DNA of 64,000 nucleotides from Jilunia laotingensis (GCF_014385165.1 NZ_JACRTF010000001.1:1426001-1490000), one strand, 5' to 3'; shown: positions 19,304 to 28,907, counted from the stretch's first letter. Notes: generated from the letters alone by a model not told the origin. Numbers and translations are program-made.

Positions 19304-19525
19304 TCAAGGGACAGGATCGTAACCGGAACCTCCCCAAGGATGGCAACGGAGAATCCGTCTCACTGCCAGATACAACCCCTTGAAAGGTCCGTGTTTCTTT
19401 ATTGCTTCAATAGCATATTGCGAGCAAGTGGGAGTATAACGACACGAAGGAGGAAGCATAGGCGAGATACACGCCCGGTAGAAGTATATGGGAATCAATA
19501 ATATGTAGGCCAGAAGACGTTTCAT
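19304..19525 (-). CDS. yidD: Membrane protein insertion efficiency factor YidD
   Basis: 73 residues, the family's normal size. An N-terminal hydrophobic helix is followed by the hallmark [15 protein letters not shown] and the end region [12 protein letters not shown]. YidD assists YidC-dependent membrane protein insertion. The start overlaps the rnpA stop by 4 bases, the classical rnpA-yidD coupling. Confidence 0.95.
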   Translation of the reverse strand: MKRLLAYILLIPIYFYRACISPMLPPSCRYTPTCSQYAIEAIKKHGPFKGLYLAVRRILRCHPWGGSGYDPVP

Positions 19526-19902
19526 GCCACTTTCTCGGCCATACGAGCTAAAAGTAGTTTCACTTTCTCCTCTATTTCAACCGAAGAGGTCAATTGATCG
19601 GACAAATATATAAAAGCGATTGCCAACTTTTGCTCTTTTTCCGTCAATAATTGTTTCAATTCTCCTTTATTCTTACGATAAGCCTCCCGGATCTGACGCT
19701 TCACCCGGTTGCGTTTTACCGCCCGTTTGAACCGCTTTTTGGGGACACTGACAAGAATGGAAGCCGATGCTTCCAGTGAATCGACCGGCATATATACCAC
19801 ACGCAACGGAAAGACTGAAAACGAACGCGAACTACCGCCCGCAAACATCTTCTCAATAACAATCTTACTATTTAGTCTTTCAGACTTACGCAGGTCATTC
19901 AT
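19522..19902 (-). CDS. rnpA: Ribonuclease P protein component
   Basis: 126 residues. It binds the RNase P RNA and helps 5' maturation of tRNAs. The conserved RNR-type motif is present ([18 protein letters not shown]) near residues 56-73, and the N-terminus (RKSERLNSK) is typical. It overlaps yidD by 4 bases and follows hemD after a 108-base gap holding an inverted repeat. Confidence 0.95.
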   Translation of the reverse strand: MNDLRKSERLNSKIVIEKMFAGGSSRSFSVFPLRVVYMPVDSLEASASILVSVPKKRFKRAVKRNRVKRQIREAYRKNKGELKQLLTEKEQKLAIAFIYLSDQLTSSVEIEEKVKLLLARMAEKVA

Positions 19903-19916
19903 TTTATTAATAAAAA

Positions 19917-20003
19917 AATTACGAATTACAGATCACTGTTTACGGAAATTATCGATGCATTCTATATATCCCTCCGTAGCTCGTAATCTATAATTCGTAA
20001 TTA
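19917..20003. repeat. Imperfect inverted repeat between hemD and rnpA
   Basis: AATTACGAATTACAGAT (19917-19933) is the near-complement of ATCTATAATTCGTAATTA (19986-20003), with a 52-base loop. The sequence type (alternating AATTACG) resembles intergenic repeats seen in Bacteroides genomes. It may form a weak terminator or processing hairpin inside the operon. Confidence 0.55.
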
Positions 20004-20011
20004 CTTAATAA

Positions 20012-20764
20012 CTATTTTCCTTTATTGTTTTCTTTAATAAACAGATCCAGAGCAGCCGTCATGGAAGGAGCCTGCACGGTAGGAGCCTCCAAATCCAAAC
20101 GCAATCCGGCATCACGAACAGCTTGCGCTGTTGTAGAACCGAACGTTCCGATCTTAATGTTCTTCTGGTCGAAATCCGGGAAATTCTTCTTCAACGAAGT
20201 TACCCCGGCCGGACTGAAGAACACCAGCATGTCATAATCAAAATCCTCATCCTCACCAAAATCGTTACTTACCGTACGATACATCACCACTTCCGTATGC
20301 TGGATATTGTGTTTATCCAGAAGTTTCTTGATGTCATCGTTATGTACGTCCGACATCGGTACAAGATATTTCTCTGCTTTATGTTTCACAACAGCAGGAA
20401 TCAGATCTTCTATTTTACCCGTAGCGCCAAAGAAAATCTTACGCTTACGATATTGCACATATTTCTGAATGTAGAGTGCTATCTGTTCTGTCACACAGAA
20501 ATACTTCATTGTTTCTGGTATAGTCACACGAAGTTCTGTACACAAATGAAAAAAGTGATCAATCGCATGACGCGAAGTAAATATGACAGCTGTATGGTCA
20601 AGAATCGACACTTTCTGCTGCCGAACCTCTTTTGCAGAAACGCTTTCTACCTTAATAAAGGGTCTGAAATCTATCTTTACGCCATACTTTTCAGCTATGT
20701 CGTAATACGGAGATTTCTCTGAAGCAGGTTTGGGCTGCGACACAAGTACTTTCTTAATTTTCAA
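20012..20764 (-). CDS. hemD: Uroporphyrinogen-III synthase
   Basis: 250 residues of the HemD fold: KKVLVSQPKP at the start, then VIFTSRHAIDHFF, a central MYRTVSND, and the conserved second-domain elements LVFFSPAGVTSLKKNF and IGTFGSTTAQAVRDAGLR. It would close and invert hydroxymethylbilane into uroporphyrinogen III in tetrapyrrole synthesis. HemD diverges strongly between species, so the family call is firmer than the activity. It starts 4 bases after the DUF4271 gene. Confidence 0.85.
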   Translation of the reverse strand: MKIKKVLVSQPKPASEKSPYYDIAEKYGVKIDFRPFIKVESVSAKEVRQQKVSILDHTAVIFTSRHAIDHFFHLCTELRVTIPETMKYFCVTEQIALYIQKYVQYRKRKIFFGATGKIEDLIPAVVKHKAEKYLVPMSDVHNDDIKKLLDKHNIQHTEVVMYRTVSNDFGEDEDFDYDMLVFFSPAGVTSLKKNFPDFDQKNIKIGTFGSTTAQAVRDAGLRLDLEAPTVQAPSMTAALDLFIKENNKGK

Positions 20765-20768
20765 CGTC

Positions 20769-21494
20769 CTAAAATTTTATTATCAATATATTGTTTAGTT
20801 CCCTCAACCCTTGATATAGAATCAAACAAGGTATGATTTCAAGGGCACAAAAGTACAAAATTAAAAGGAAAAGGGTGACAATATTGTTGAAAAAAAGCTT
20901 TATCCACTTATAAAACATCAGTATTTTAGCGAAAATTATTAGAAAAAGAGCAATTGTAACTAAAAAAACAATCTTCAAATCAAAGTAAACAAGGAATAAA
21001 ACAAACGGGAAAAGGACAAAACCGAGATAATATATCAGTGTAGAATAGGATTCCAGCCATAAAGATGTTCTGTTTTTGTCAAGAAACACCCACCCAAGGA
21101 AAGAGTAGAGTACCCACTTAAATAACACGTAAATCAAGCAGACCAAGATGTAAGTTCCAAGGAGGAGGAGAGGGGAGACTTCTTCCATCAGCCTTGGCTG
21201 TATATCATTAAAGTAGTTGAATATGCAAATGCCTCCCAAAATACAGGTTTGCAATACCAATAATAACAGATAACGGACATCAGATGCCGTAGAAGTAGCA
21301 AAGATACTGGTTCGCTCGCGATGCAAAATGAAGTCCTTCGCCTGTTGAGACAGAAACTTCTTGCTCCGCGCCAATACGAAAGAAGAAAGAAAGAAGCACG
21401 CCAGCAAAACCAGCGCTATTACATCGTCCGTGCGCGGTGAGTAGGGAATAGGTACCCCGTCAAAACCCGTAGCAAATAACAGCCACACACTCAT
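20769..21494 (-). CDS. DUF4271 integral membrane protein
   Basis: 241 residues with about six hydrophobic helices and a basic segment after helix 1 (ARSKKFLSQQAKDFILHRER). The motif FATSTASDVRYLLLL is typical of DUF4271, a Bacteroidetes family that I know as a conserved hemD neighbour. The start overlaps the LOG-family gene by 4 bases and the end lies 4 bases before hemD, so it is translationally linked to both. Function unknown. Confidence 0.8.
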   Translation of the reverse strand: MSVWLLFATGFDGVPIPYSPRTDDVIALVLLACFFLSSFVLARSKKFLSQQAKDFILHRERTSIFATSTASDVRYLLLLVLQTCILGGICIFNYFNDIQPRLMEEVSPLLLLGTYILVCLIYVLFKWVLYSFLGWVFLDKNRTSLWLESYSTLIYYLGFVLFPFVLFLVYFDLKIVFLVTIALFLIIFAKILMFYKWIKLFFNNIVTLFLLILYFCALEIIPCLILYQGLRELNNILIIKF

Positions 21495-22084
21495 ATCGCA
21501 GCAAACTTACGAATGGAAACATCCCAAACGGGAATCGTATGAATCAGCCTTACCGCCTCTTCGGGAGTAGTCGCCACATGCCAAATGTCACCGTGTTGAC
21601 GGCGCATGAAATTTTCATCGATAGCACGTTCGAGCATCTCGAGCAACGGATCGAAAAATCCATTAGTATTCAAAATAACGATGGGATTCAGATAAAGTCC
21701 AAGTTGCTTCCATGTGATTATCTCAAGCAGTTCTTCCAGCGTACCGCAACCTCCGGGCAAAGCAATGACAGCATCACTCATATCGGCCATCAATTGCTTA
21801 CGTTCGTGCATACTTTCCACTTCCACCAGTTCCGTCAACCCGGTATGATGCCAGCCCTGCTCTACCATAAATCTAGGTATGACTCCCGTCACCTCACCTC
21901 CATTCTCAAGCACAGCATCTGCAACAGATCGCATCAAACCTATACTGCCCGCCCCGTTGACCAAACGGATATGATAATCAGCAAGCAACCGTCCCAAATC
22001 GGTTGCTGCCTTAAAATATACTTCATCTATCTTCGTACTTGATGCGCTGTAGACACATACGGATTTTATCTTGTTCATATTCAC
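21491..22084 (-). CDS. LOG-family protein (TIGR00730; nucleotide 5'-monophosphate phosphoribohydrolase type)
   Basis: 197 residues, full length for the family. A Rossmann-type start (IKSVCVYSASS), NGAGSIGLMRSVADA and the signature PGGCGTLEELLEIITWKQLG (about residues 110-129) mark the lysine-decarboxylase-like/LOG family, which hydrolyses N6-modified AMP or other nucleoside monophosphates. It is the first gene of the LOG-DUF4271-hemD run. Start may be at 22084 or at the second Met, 22078. Confidence 0.9.
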   Translation of the reverse strand: MNMNKIKSVCVYSASSTKIDEVYFKAATDLGRLLADYHIRLVNGAGSIGLMRSVADAVLENGGEVTGVIPRFMVEQGWHHTGLTELVEVESMHERKQLMADMSDAVIALPGGCGTLEELLEIITWKQLGLYLNPIVILNTNGFFDPLLEMLERAIDENFMRRQHGDIWHVATTPEEAVRLIHTIPVWDVSIRKFAAI

Positions 22085-22167
22085 TGTTCTCTAATGACTT
22101 GGGCACAAAGGTAAGAGTTTTTTAGAATATGAATATATCCTTGATTGCCGATTACTGCTATTTTCTT

Positions 22168-23856
22168 TCAAATCTTCGTAATAGATTCGCATGGAGTCAT
22201 CTTGAAATACTTTTTGTATTCTTTACGGAAGTTCTTTTCACTTCTCAATCCGATCATTTCGGGTATCACGCTTACGGCATATTTCCCACTTTCCAATAGC
22301 TCACGTGCTTTTTCCATGCGAATCCGATGAATAATACATTTTGGAGATTCACCCGTCAACGACTTCCATTTATTGAAGAAAGAGGTTCGGCTCACATTAA
22401 ATTTCTCAGCAATATGCTTAATTAGAAAATCTTCATTATCAATATTCTCCAAGATGAATTCTTTCACTTGATTGATAAATACATGATTGGCGCTATTTCC
22501 ATTGTCAGCATCGGGAATATTAATAAATTTCTCTCCGAATATACTTTGGAGAAATGACTTCCGGAGCAAACGACTATTACTGATAAGGACTGACATTTCT
22601 ATCTTCAAATCTTCAATATGGAAAGGGGTTAACAAATAGCTGTCGGCAAGGGAAGCTTGCCTTTTATAACGGTTATCAGTATCTACGCTTGAGCCATACA
22701 GGATAATAGGTATGACCGAAGTCTCCCTGGACGTTTTCAACCGCGAAGAAAGCTCTTCGCCACTCATCCCCTCCAGTACCGTATTGCTAACCACCAGATC
22801 AGGATATTCTTCTTTTATATAAGCAAATGCCACTGCACCGTTCACAAAACTTTTGATTATATATTCATCGGATAAATGTGCCTCAAGATAACATCTGAAA
22901 TCGTCATTACTATCTAAAAGAACGACTTCCGGTTTGTCCGAGATTCTTCTTTGTGAGGTTTTCCTGAACAGATTGTCAATATTATGTTCTGCGGGAGTTT
23001 TGGTAATACGGATAACAGAATGTTCCGATGGTTCAGTAGAGGGATTTATCACGGGAAATTGCAATGAAACGGTATGATTCTCTCTGTCTACAAGAATTTT
23101 CCCATTACACAATCCAATCAGTTTATGACAGAGAAGGCTCCCCACGAAACAATGTTCGAGTTCCACCGCATGCTTCATCAATTGATGCTTTTTACATCTA
23201 TAACAAGACATCAGTTTATGGTCTCCGGAGTCTGAGATCTTAATACTCCACGTATTTTCATTGATGGAAATAGACAATACGATACCCATCCCGGTTTCTC
23301 TGCAAGTGATTGCATTCTTAATGAATTTATCAATTACGGGAATGATTTTACTTTGATCGACCCGGACGCTGGCATAGCTGAAATCGGATTTGATTTCTAG
23401 AGTGATATGTCTACTGGCAGCAAATTCCCGCATAGCTAGCACCCTGCTTCTCAGAAAAGCTCCCAACTCATACTCTGTCAATTCCATTTTGGAAGAACAG
23501 GTAAGCTGTTTCTTCAGGATCATTAATCTTGTCAGATGATCATTAAGACTGTTCATATTACGAACAGACATGAAAAGTTCTTTTCGAATGTTTTCGGAGA
23601 AATTGCTATCGCAGGCTGTTTTTAAGAAAGTATGTACCAAAGTAACCGGAGTGAGAATATCATGGAAAGAATCCATGACATATTGATTTTGTTCTTTCAA
23701 GAGATTAATTTCTTTTCTCATTACAAGCAAATTGAATAGGAGCCAAAAGATCAAAATAATTCCTGCTGTCAGCAGTAGGATAGAATATAATTGGTTTGTA
23801 GTGTTTGTAACTATAATTACAAAAACAAGAAATAAAGTTGTTATTAGGTTCTTCAT
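22168..23856 (-). CDS. Hybrid regulator: degenerate kinase, pseudo-receiver and AraC output domain
   Basis: 562 residues. Two closely spaced N-terminal membrane helices (about 4-18 and 24-44) leave almost no periplasmic loop. A HisKA-like helix keeps the His (SFHDILTPVTL, His65) and an ATPase-like region has Asn181 but poor G boxes (KISDSGDHKLM). The receiver-like domain (about 310-425) has Asn358 where phospho-Asp is expected (DLVVSNTVLEGMSG) and Thr410 in place of the usual Lys (YLLTPF). The C-terminal AraC helix-turn-helix (about 460-560) looks intact. So it resembles a Bacteroides hybrid two-component protein without sensor and without phosphorylation chemistry. It faces an 830-base region with no gene; targets unknown. 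Confidence 0.85.
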   Translation of the reverse strand: MKNLITTLFLVFVIIVTNTTNQLYSILLLTAGIILIFWLLFNLLVMRKEINLLKEQNQYVMDSFHDILTPVTLVHTFLKTACDSNFSENIRKELFMSVRNMNSLNDHLTRLMILKKQLTCSSKMELTEYELGAFLRSRVLAMREFAASRHITLEIKSDFSYASVRVDQSKIIPVIDKFIKNAITCRETGMGIVLSISINENTWSIKISDSGDHKLMSCYRCKKHQLMKHAVELEHCFVGSLLCHKLIGLCNGKILVDRENHTVSLQFPVINPSTEPSEHSVIRITKTPAEHNIDNLFRKTSQRRISDKPEVVLLDSNDDFRCYLEAHLSDEYIIKSFVNGAVAFAYIKEEYPDLVVSNTVLEGMSGEELSSRLKTSRETSVIPIILYGSSVDTDNRYKRQASLADSYLLTPFHIEDLKIEMSVLISNSRLLRKSFLQSIFGEKFINIPDADNGNSANHVFINQVKEFILENIDNEDFLIKHIAEKFNVSRTSFFNKWKSLTGESPKCIIHRIRMEKARELLESGKYAVSVIPEMIGLRSEKNFRKEYKKYFKMTPCESITKI

Positions 23857-24686
23857 GTTCTATGGATTTTAAAATCATCACTTGGAAGGAACAACCCTTT
23901 CCTTTACTTTCAGATTGGTAAAAGTTATGATTTCACGATTGTGCATAGATAAACTCAGATATTATAATCCCGGAATTATGTAATAGAGGGCAATGTTCAG
24001 AGCATAAGTCCAGTATGCAGAGTTTAAATCCTAATGTTTTCAAATCAGTCATTATAGAATAGGGAGATTTCCTCCAAGTATAATAATCAATTGATTTGTT
24101 TTTATTGTTTTTTGTTTGTTTATTTCACATCTGTAGAAGATTGACTCAAGGAGGAGAACGTATAACAAACGAAACACGGTTGAAATACATATTGATTAAA
24201 GGATTTGAATGCTATAGATCATAGTATTCGTTACTGTTTACTTAATAGATCAAATAATAAAAATGTCACACAGCTAGTACAATATTTCCATATTTATTTG
24301 TGATGCAACGCATTAACTTATAATAAAATGGAACGATTACTTTTTCAAGATACCACAATATCCTTATGTATACCCTAAAAGCCGGATAGGATAAATATGG
24401 AAATTCTATGCCTAACATCCAGATGCCAGGCATCAACTTAAAAATGTGACATGTTCTTCGGGGAAATGTTCCACAGACTTTTCCTGTTTCTCTTGTTAAG
24501 GTGGGGCAATAGTAAAAAGAGGAGAAACCGTTAAAAAGAAGTAGTTCTTACAGTTATTTTAATTCATAATAGCTAAAAGGGAGAGAGTGTACTATAAAGG
24601 AAACTCCGTCCCTTTTAGTATTATGAATACAGAATATAATAGATCGAGCGCTCAAAATATTATATCACTTTTTTCACAGAGCTATA
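23857..24686. other. Long intergenic stretch, no gene seen
   Basis: 830 AT-rich bases between the AraC hybrid regulator and the DUF3244 gene. One plus-strand open frame (24587-24811) overlaps the end of the DUF3244 gene and looks non-coding. I find no tRNA, IS end, tandem array or clear terminator. The length fits a regulatory region. Confidence 0.45.
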
Positions 24687-25112
24687 TTATTTTACCTCAA
24701 ACCATCCATAAATATATCCATCATCTTGGTTGGATATTTTCAGCAGATAAACTCCCGGTGAATATGTACCAATGGCAATGTCATATCGAATATATTCATT
24801 CACAAAAATAGGTTGGGAATAGATTTCCAATCCATCCTTCTCGGTGATAGAAACGGTTACATCACCCGTTACGTCCCAGAAATCAATTGAAATCTTTTCA
24901 TTCTCAATAATTGCACTGATAGGAATAATGGGCATGGAACGATTATCTATATCTCTGTCGTCTGAGCCACCTTTCCATTCGTCCGGATCACCTTTCCAAT
25001 GACTAATGAAAGAAATCTGACCGGTCCAAGCTATAAAACTGTCATTCACCTGCTGTGCCCTGACCATTCCACTCAAACAAACGAATAATAATAGAAAAAG
25101 TTTTGTTTTCAT
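24687..25112 (-). CDS. Small secreted DUF3244 protein
   Basis: 141 residues from the ATG at 25112, chosen because it begins a clear signal peptide (MKTKLFLLLFVCLSGMVRAQ) just after a perfect promoter; a longer frame upstream would cover that promoter. The mature part is one beta-sandwich (PIIPISAIIENEKISIDFW ... VTVSITEKDG ... GVYLLKISNQDDG), the pattern of DUF3244. This fold resembles the tails of the secreted proteins elsewhere in the window. It lies 141 bases after a TPR-HTH membrane regulator; a second such pair is at 42871-44984. Function unknown. Confidence 0.8.
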   Translation of the reverse strand: MKTKLFLLLFVCLSGMVRAQQVNDSFIAWTGQISFISHWKGDPDEWKGGSDDRDIDNRSMPIIPISAIIENEKISIDFWDVTGDVTVSITEKDGLEIYSQPIFVNEYIRYDIAIGTYSPGVYLLKISNQDDGYIYGWFEVK

Positions 25113-25142
25113 TTTAATCTCATTTTGGTTGTTTAACTGTGA

Positions 25143-25173
25143 CAAAGATAGGGTGCATAAAGGACATTTCAAA
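25143..25173 (-). promoter_or_regulatory. Sigma-ABfr promoter for the DUF3244 gene
   Basis: Minus strand TTTG (25173-25170), exactly 19 bases, then a perfect -7 box TATCTTTG (25150-25143), about 30 bases before the ATG at 25112. It shows the DUF3244 gene has its own promoter rather than relying on the upstream regulator gene. The repeated string CCATGC upstream of it on the minus strand may be an operator. Confidence 0.7.
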
Positions 25174-25253
25174 AAACATAGCATGGACGTAGGGTATAAT
25201 TATACAATACTGATTACCAATTAAATATCCATAAATAAAAGCTTTTGCATGGA

Positions 25254-26963
25254 TTATCGAATCTTTCCGGCTCTACACTTTTGCAAGAAATCTTCCAAAG
25301 CTTCCCCTTTTAACATGCCTATCCGTTCTTTAATGCGCAGTTTATTTTTTGATAAGGTATGACCATCTTTACTTTCAAACAAAGTGACCACTTCTTTTGA
25401 TGAGAAAGATAGCAACAGAAAACTCAGAACTTTAATATCATGATCTGTCAACTGTTCATATTTATTCTTCAAAACCACAAGTACATTATTAAAAAGATTA
25501 TTTACCAAAGTAAATATCCTGTCCCATTCTTCCAAGGTAAGATTATCAACTATAATCTCGCCACTCTTTAGCATTTTAATCAATACGCTTACATCCAGCT
25601 TATCACGTAACCTGTGAGAGTCAGCCATCAATTCATCTATTTTTTCATTCAACTTTTTAATCTTGTTTCCAGAAGAGACAGCTGAATCTGTCTTTTGACG
25701 TTTACACATTTTTATCTCTTTCCTATAGCCAGCGATTTTTTCATCATTCCTTTTCAATCGCCTGCAACTCTTCGTGATCTGCAATTTTGCATGATAATAT
25801 TTCCTGTATAAATAATACATACAGATACCGAAAAAGAGTAAAAGTATAATGCTACTGAAAAATATCGTCCTTTTCTCCATTTGTAACTGTAAACTTTCCC
25901 TCAAAGACTTCTCTTCTACATATTTAGCCTGAAATTGAACCACAGCTTCTCTTTTATTCTGATTTTCGGCTAAATAATGTAATGAATCAGCAATTGCTTT
26001 GTAAGATAACGCCTCTTTATAATTATTCTCTGCTTCTGATAATTCAGACAAACAAGCGTATGCTTCAGAACGTGTCGATAAACTGGGGCTATTCATGCAC
26101 ATCATTATGTATTTCTTTGCTTCAGACACTTTTCCTTGTTTTTGATATAAATGTCCCAAAGTAATATAATGGTATAACTTTTTCCTTTCATTCGGTTCTT
26201 TATCTATAATATCTAAAAGGATCTTTTCAGCTTTAATATATTCTCCTTTTTGACAATATATAAATGCAAATAATTTTGCAGCAGCAATCTCAAGCCGAAT
26301 AGGATTATCTTTTAGAAGTTGCAAACTCCTTGTAGTACATTCCAAAGCACTATCAAGTTCTTGTTTATAAAAGAATGCTTGTCCCAATGTTTGATATGCA
26401 TATGCCACTCCTAAAGTATCCTTAGCCAAATAATTGAAATTTACAGCACAACGGGCAAAACGAATATACTGATCATAAAAAGATTGGTTTCTGTGGAATA
26501 TGGCTATATTTTCAGACAGCAACCCCAGCAATTTGTACTCTTTAGCATCTTTCAGTGACTTATATGCATCTAAGTATATCTTCATCGCACGCAATTCATC
26601 ACCACACAGTTGAATGATGCGTCCGTAATAATACATAGACTTACCGTATTGTGCCCAATCACCCTTCTCTTTGAAATAATGCACGGAATAGATGATAGAA
26701 GAATCAGTAGTCAAATCCATATAATTATTGTCCCGCGCTTGAGTCAGCAATAAATAATAACGGGCAAGAGCTTCCTCCTTCAATGCTGATTCTGAGATCG
26801 ATTCTAAAAGACGCAATGCACTATCCGGCTGCGTTCCCATCAACCGTTCAGCACGTTGAAGAAGAAGATCTTTTGTATCCGGAATAAAATGACAGGAACC
26901 CATTGCCACTAAAACAGAAATAGTGAGAAACAACGGGAATAGACAGCAACTCAACACTTTCAT
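25254..26963 (-). CDS. TPR lipoprotein with membrane helix and C-terminal HTH-like domain
   Basis: 569 residues. A lipoprotein signal has Cys24 (VLVAMGSC). TPR repeats fill residues 30-345, beginning with TQPDSALRLLESIS. A membrane helix at about 368-388 (IFFSSIILLLFFGICMYYLY) is followed by a coiled coil and a C-terminal helical domain (LTDHDIKVLSFLLLSFSSKEVVTLF ... LRIKERIG) resembling LuxR-type HTH. The layout predicts sensing outside and DNA binding inside. It is paralogous to the 43368-44984 product and is followed by the DUF3244 gene, the likely target. Family membership is visible; regulation of the neighbour is inference. Confidence 0.82.
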   Translation of the reverse strand: MKVLSCCLFPLFLTISVLVAMGSCHFIPDTKDLLLQRAERLMGTQPDSALRLLESISESALKEEALARYYLLLTQARDNNYMDLTTDSSIIYSVHYFKEKGDWAQYGKSMYYYGRIIQLCGDELRAMKIYLDAYKSLKDAKEYKLLGLLSENIAIFHRNQSFYDQYIRFARCAVNFNYLAKDTLGVAYAYQTLGQAFFYKQELDSALECTTRSLQLLKDNPIRLEIAAAKLFAFIYCQKGEYIKAEKILLDIIDKEPNERKKLYHYITLGHLYQKQGKVSEAKKYIMMCMNSPSLSTRSEAYACLSELSEAENNYKEALSYKAIADSLHYLAENQNKREAVVQFQAKYVEEKSLRESLQLQMEKRTIFFSSIILLLFFGICMYYLYRKYYHAKLQITKSCRRLKRNDEKIAGYRKEIKMCKRQKTDSAVSSGNKIKKLNEKIDELMADSHRLRDKLDVSVLIKMLKSGEIIVDNLTLEEWDRIFTLVNNLFNNVLVVLKNKYEQLTDHDIKVLSFLLLSFSSKEVVTLFESKDGHTLSKNKLRIKERIGMLKGEALEDFLQKCRAGKIR

Positions 26964-27165
26964 CCAATTAACTCTATACTGATTTTATAAATAACATATG
27001 GCAAAAAATTAACGCTGTATCTCTGCCATACTAACTCTATCGCATTTGCAGCAAATATACATAATCCGCTTTAAGCAAAGAAAGGAGGAAAGAAGAAAAC
27101 CGCCTTCCCCTTTAAAAAAAGAGAAAAACGGTCTTCTATAATAAATAGCTGTAAAGCTACGCTGA

Positions 27166-28458
27166 TTACAAACCGAATGCGGATTTCACCTGATCTACAT
27201 AATCAAGTTTCTCCCAAGTGAAAAGCTCAACCTCAAGGGTCTTATTACCTTCATAGCGGGACTCAAAATGCTTGGTAACAACCTGTGGCTCACGACCCAT
27301 ATGTCCGTAAGCGGCAGTTTCTTGATAGATCGGGTTACGCAATTTCAAACGTTCCTCGATTGCTTTCGGGCGAAGATCGAACAATTCATCAATCTTCTTG
27401 GCTATTTCACCGTCAGTCATGTTCACATGGCTGCGCCCGTAGGTATTGACATAGATATTGATGGGGCGTGCCACACCGATTGCATAGGATACCTGTACGA
27501 GCATTTCATCGGCTACACCGGCAGCCACCAGGTTCTTGGCAATGTGACGGGCGGCATATGCTGCGCTACGGTCTACCTTGCTCGGATCTTTGCCGGAGAA
27601 AGCACCACCCCCGTGGGCACCCTTGCCACCATAGGTATCTACAATAATCTTACGGCCGGTCAGTCCGGTGTCACCGTGAGGACCGCCAATCACGAACTTA
27701 CCTGTCGGGTTGACATGATAGGTGATATGGTCATTGAACAGTGCCAGTACATCTTCATGATGGATATCGGCTATGACGCGAGGCATCAATATTTCAATCA
27801 CATCTTTGCGGATGATGGCCAACATCTCTTCATCCGCCTTCAACTGAGCTTCTTCAGAGGCGTCGGTAGGTTGGATAAAGTCGTCGTGCTGGGTCGATAC
27901 AACAATGGTATCGATACGTACAGGTTTTCCGTTATCATCATATTCAATCGTCACCTGGCTTTTTGCATCGGGACGAAGATAGGTCATCTGCCTGCCTTCA
28001 CGACGAATATCAGCCAGAACCAGCAAAATGCGGTGAGCCAGATCGAGGGAAAGAGGCATATAGTTTTCTGTTTCATTGGTAGCGTAACCAAACATCATTC
28101 CCTGGTCGCCCGCACCCTGATTCATCGGGTCTTCACGCTCGACACCACGGTTGATATCGGGGCTCTGTTCGTGAATGGCAGAAAGTACACCGCACGAATT
28201 GCCTTCAAACATGTATTCGGCCTTCGTATAGCCGATTTTCTTGATTACTTCGCGTGCAACGAGCTGCAAGTCGATATACGCACTTGTTTTCACTTCTCCA
28301 GCAAGCACTACCTGTCCGGTAGTTACTAAAGTTTCGCAAGCTACTTTCGAACTGGAGTCATAAGCCAACAGTTTGTCAAGTACAGCGTCCGATATCTGAT
28401 CGGCCACTTTGTCGGGGTGTCCTTCAGACACCGATTCGGATGTGAATAAATATCCCAT
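27166..28458 (-). CDS. metK: S-adenosylmethionine synthetase
   Basis: 430 residues, somewhat longer than E. coli MetK (384), as in other Bacteroidales. It makes SAM from methionine and ATP. Motifs: [20 protein letters not shown] near the start (binding His/Asp), [10 protein letters not shown], and the phosphate loop [19 protein letters not shown] around residue 280. It is preceded by a SAM-II type riboswitch (28551-28598), so synthesis is likely repressed by its own product. Confidence 0.98.
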   Translation of the reverse strand: MGYLFTSESVSEGHPDKVADQISDAVLDKLLAYDSSSKVACETLVTTGQVVLAGEVKTSAYIDLQLVAREVIKKIGYTKAEYMFEGNSCGVLSAIHEQSPDINRGVEREDPMNQGAGDQGMMFGYATNETENYMPLSLDLAHRILLVLADIRREGRQMTYLRPDAKSQVTIEYDDNGKPVRIDTIVVSTQHDDFIQPTDASEEAQLKADEEMLAIIRKDVIEILMPRVIADIHHEDVLALFNDHITYHVNPTGKFVIGGPHGDTGLTGRKIIVDTYGGKGAHGGGAFSGKDPSKVDRSAAYAARHIAKNLVAAGVADEMLVQVSYAIGVARPINIYVNTYGRSHVNMTDGEIAKKIDELFDLRPKAIEERLKLRNPIYQETAAYGHMGREPQVVTKHFESRYEGNKTLEVELFTWEKLDYVDQVKSAFGL

Positions 28459-28550
28459 ACTAATTGAAAAATTAATAATTGAAAATTGGATGAAACAGGT
28501 GGAGACACTAGGCTAAGTAGGGATGCCTGACGGCACAGAAAGGAATGTTG

Positions 28551-28598
28551 TTTTAGCATTTTTTTCTGTGGTTGCAAGCTACTCAAATCTTTCCACAT
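28551..28598 (-). promoter_or_regulatory. SAM-II riboswitch in the metK leader
   Basis: On the minus strand GTGG (28596-28593) pairs with CCAC (28571-28568). Between them is the conserved ATTTGAGTAGCTTGCAA loop region and after them an A-rich linker leads to TGCTAAAA (28558-28551), the conserved 3' pseudoknot strand of the SAM-II class. A perfect -7 box TATCTTTG (28619-28612) lies just upstream, so the aptamer is at the very 5' end of the mRNA, about 90 bases before the metK ATG. The assignment rests on these motifs and on the gene it precedes. Confidence 0.8.
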
Positions 28599-28676
28599 AT
28601 CATTTCGGTTGCAAAGATAGGGATTATTGAGAAACTATGATTATATTTGTTAGAACTTTAACAAATAGAAAGAGAT

Positions 28677-28865
28677 ATGGCTTTTAGAGAAATTGTAAAA
28701 GTACAACCTTGGAAAAAGATTCTGGGGTTTACGCTGATATATCCAATTCTAGCTAGTTTCATGGATGTATGTTTTGAAGCATTTACTGTCAGAAAGGCTT
28801 TATTCAATGTCTTAGCAGGGGTTACGATGGCTCTGGTTATTTTCTGGAAGAGGAAGAAAGAATAA
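28677..28865 (+). CDS. Small single-span membrane protein with basic tail
   Basis: 62 residues, ATG preceded by an A/G-rich AGAAAGAGAT and by a TATATTTG -7 box (28642-28649). A basic start (REIVKVQPWKKI) is followed by hydrophobic segments (ILGFTLIYPILASFMD; ALFNVLAGVTMALVIFW) and ends KRKKE. It is divergent from metK. No family recognised. The size and basic end resemble the small proteins at 37486, 40999 and 41642, but I see no real sequence similarity. Confidence 0.6.
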   Translation: MAFREIVKVQPWKKILGFTLIYPILASFMDVCFEAFTVRKALFNVLAGVTMALVIFWKRKKE

Positions 28866-28907
28866 CAGGGTTAATCTTATCATCCATCGCCTACATAACT
28901 TTACGGT

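Noticed and set aside
27268..28329. Long plus-strand open frame (353 codons) opposite metK
   Set aside because: It is an antisense shadow of a well-identified gene with no family resemblance. The same holds for 29654-30565 (opposite queA), 13701-14519 (opposite Omp28-like) and 55920-56804 and 45513-46136 (opposite nadB and the CoA-transferase).
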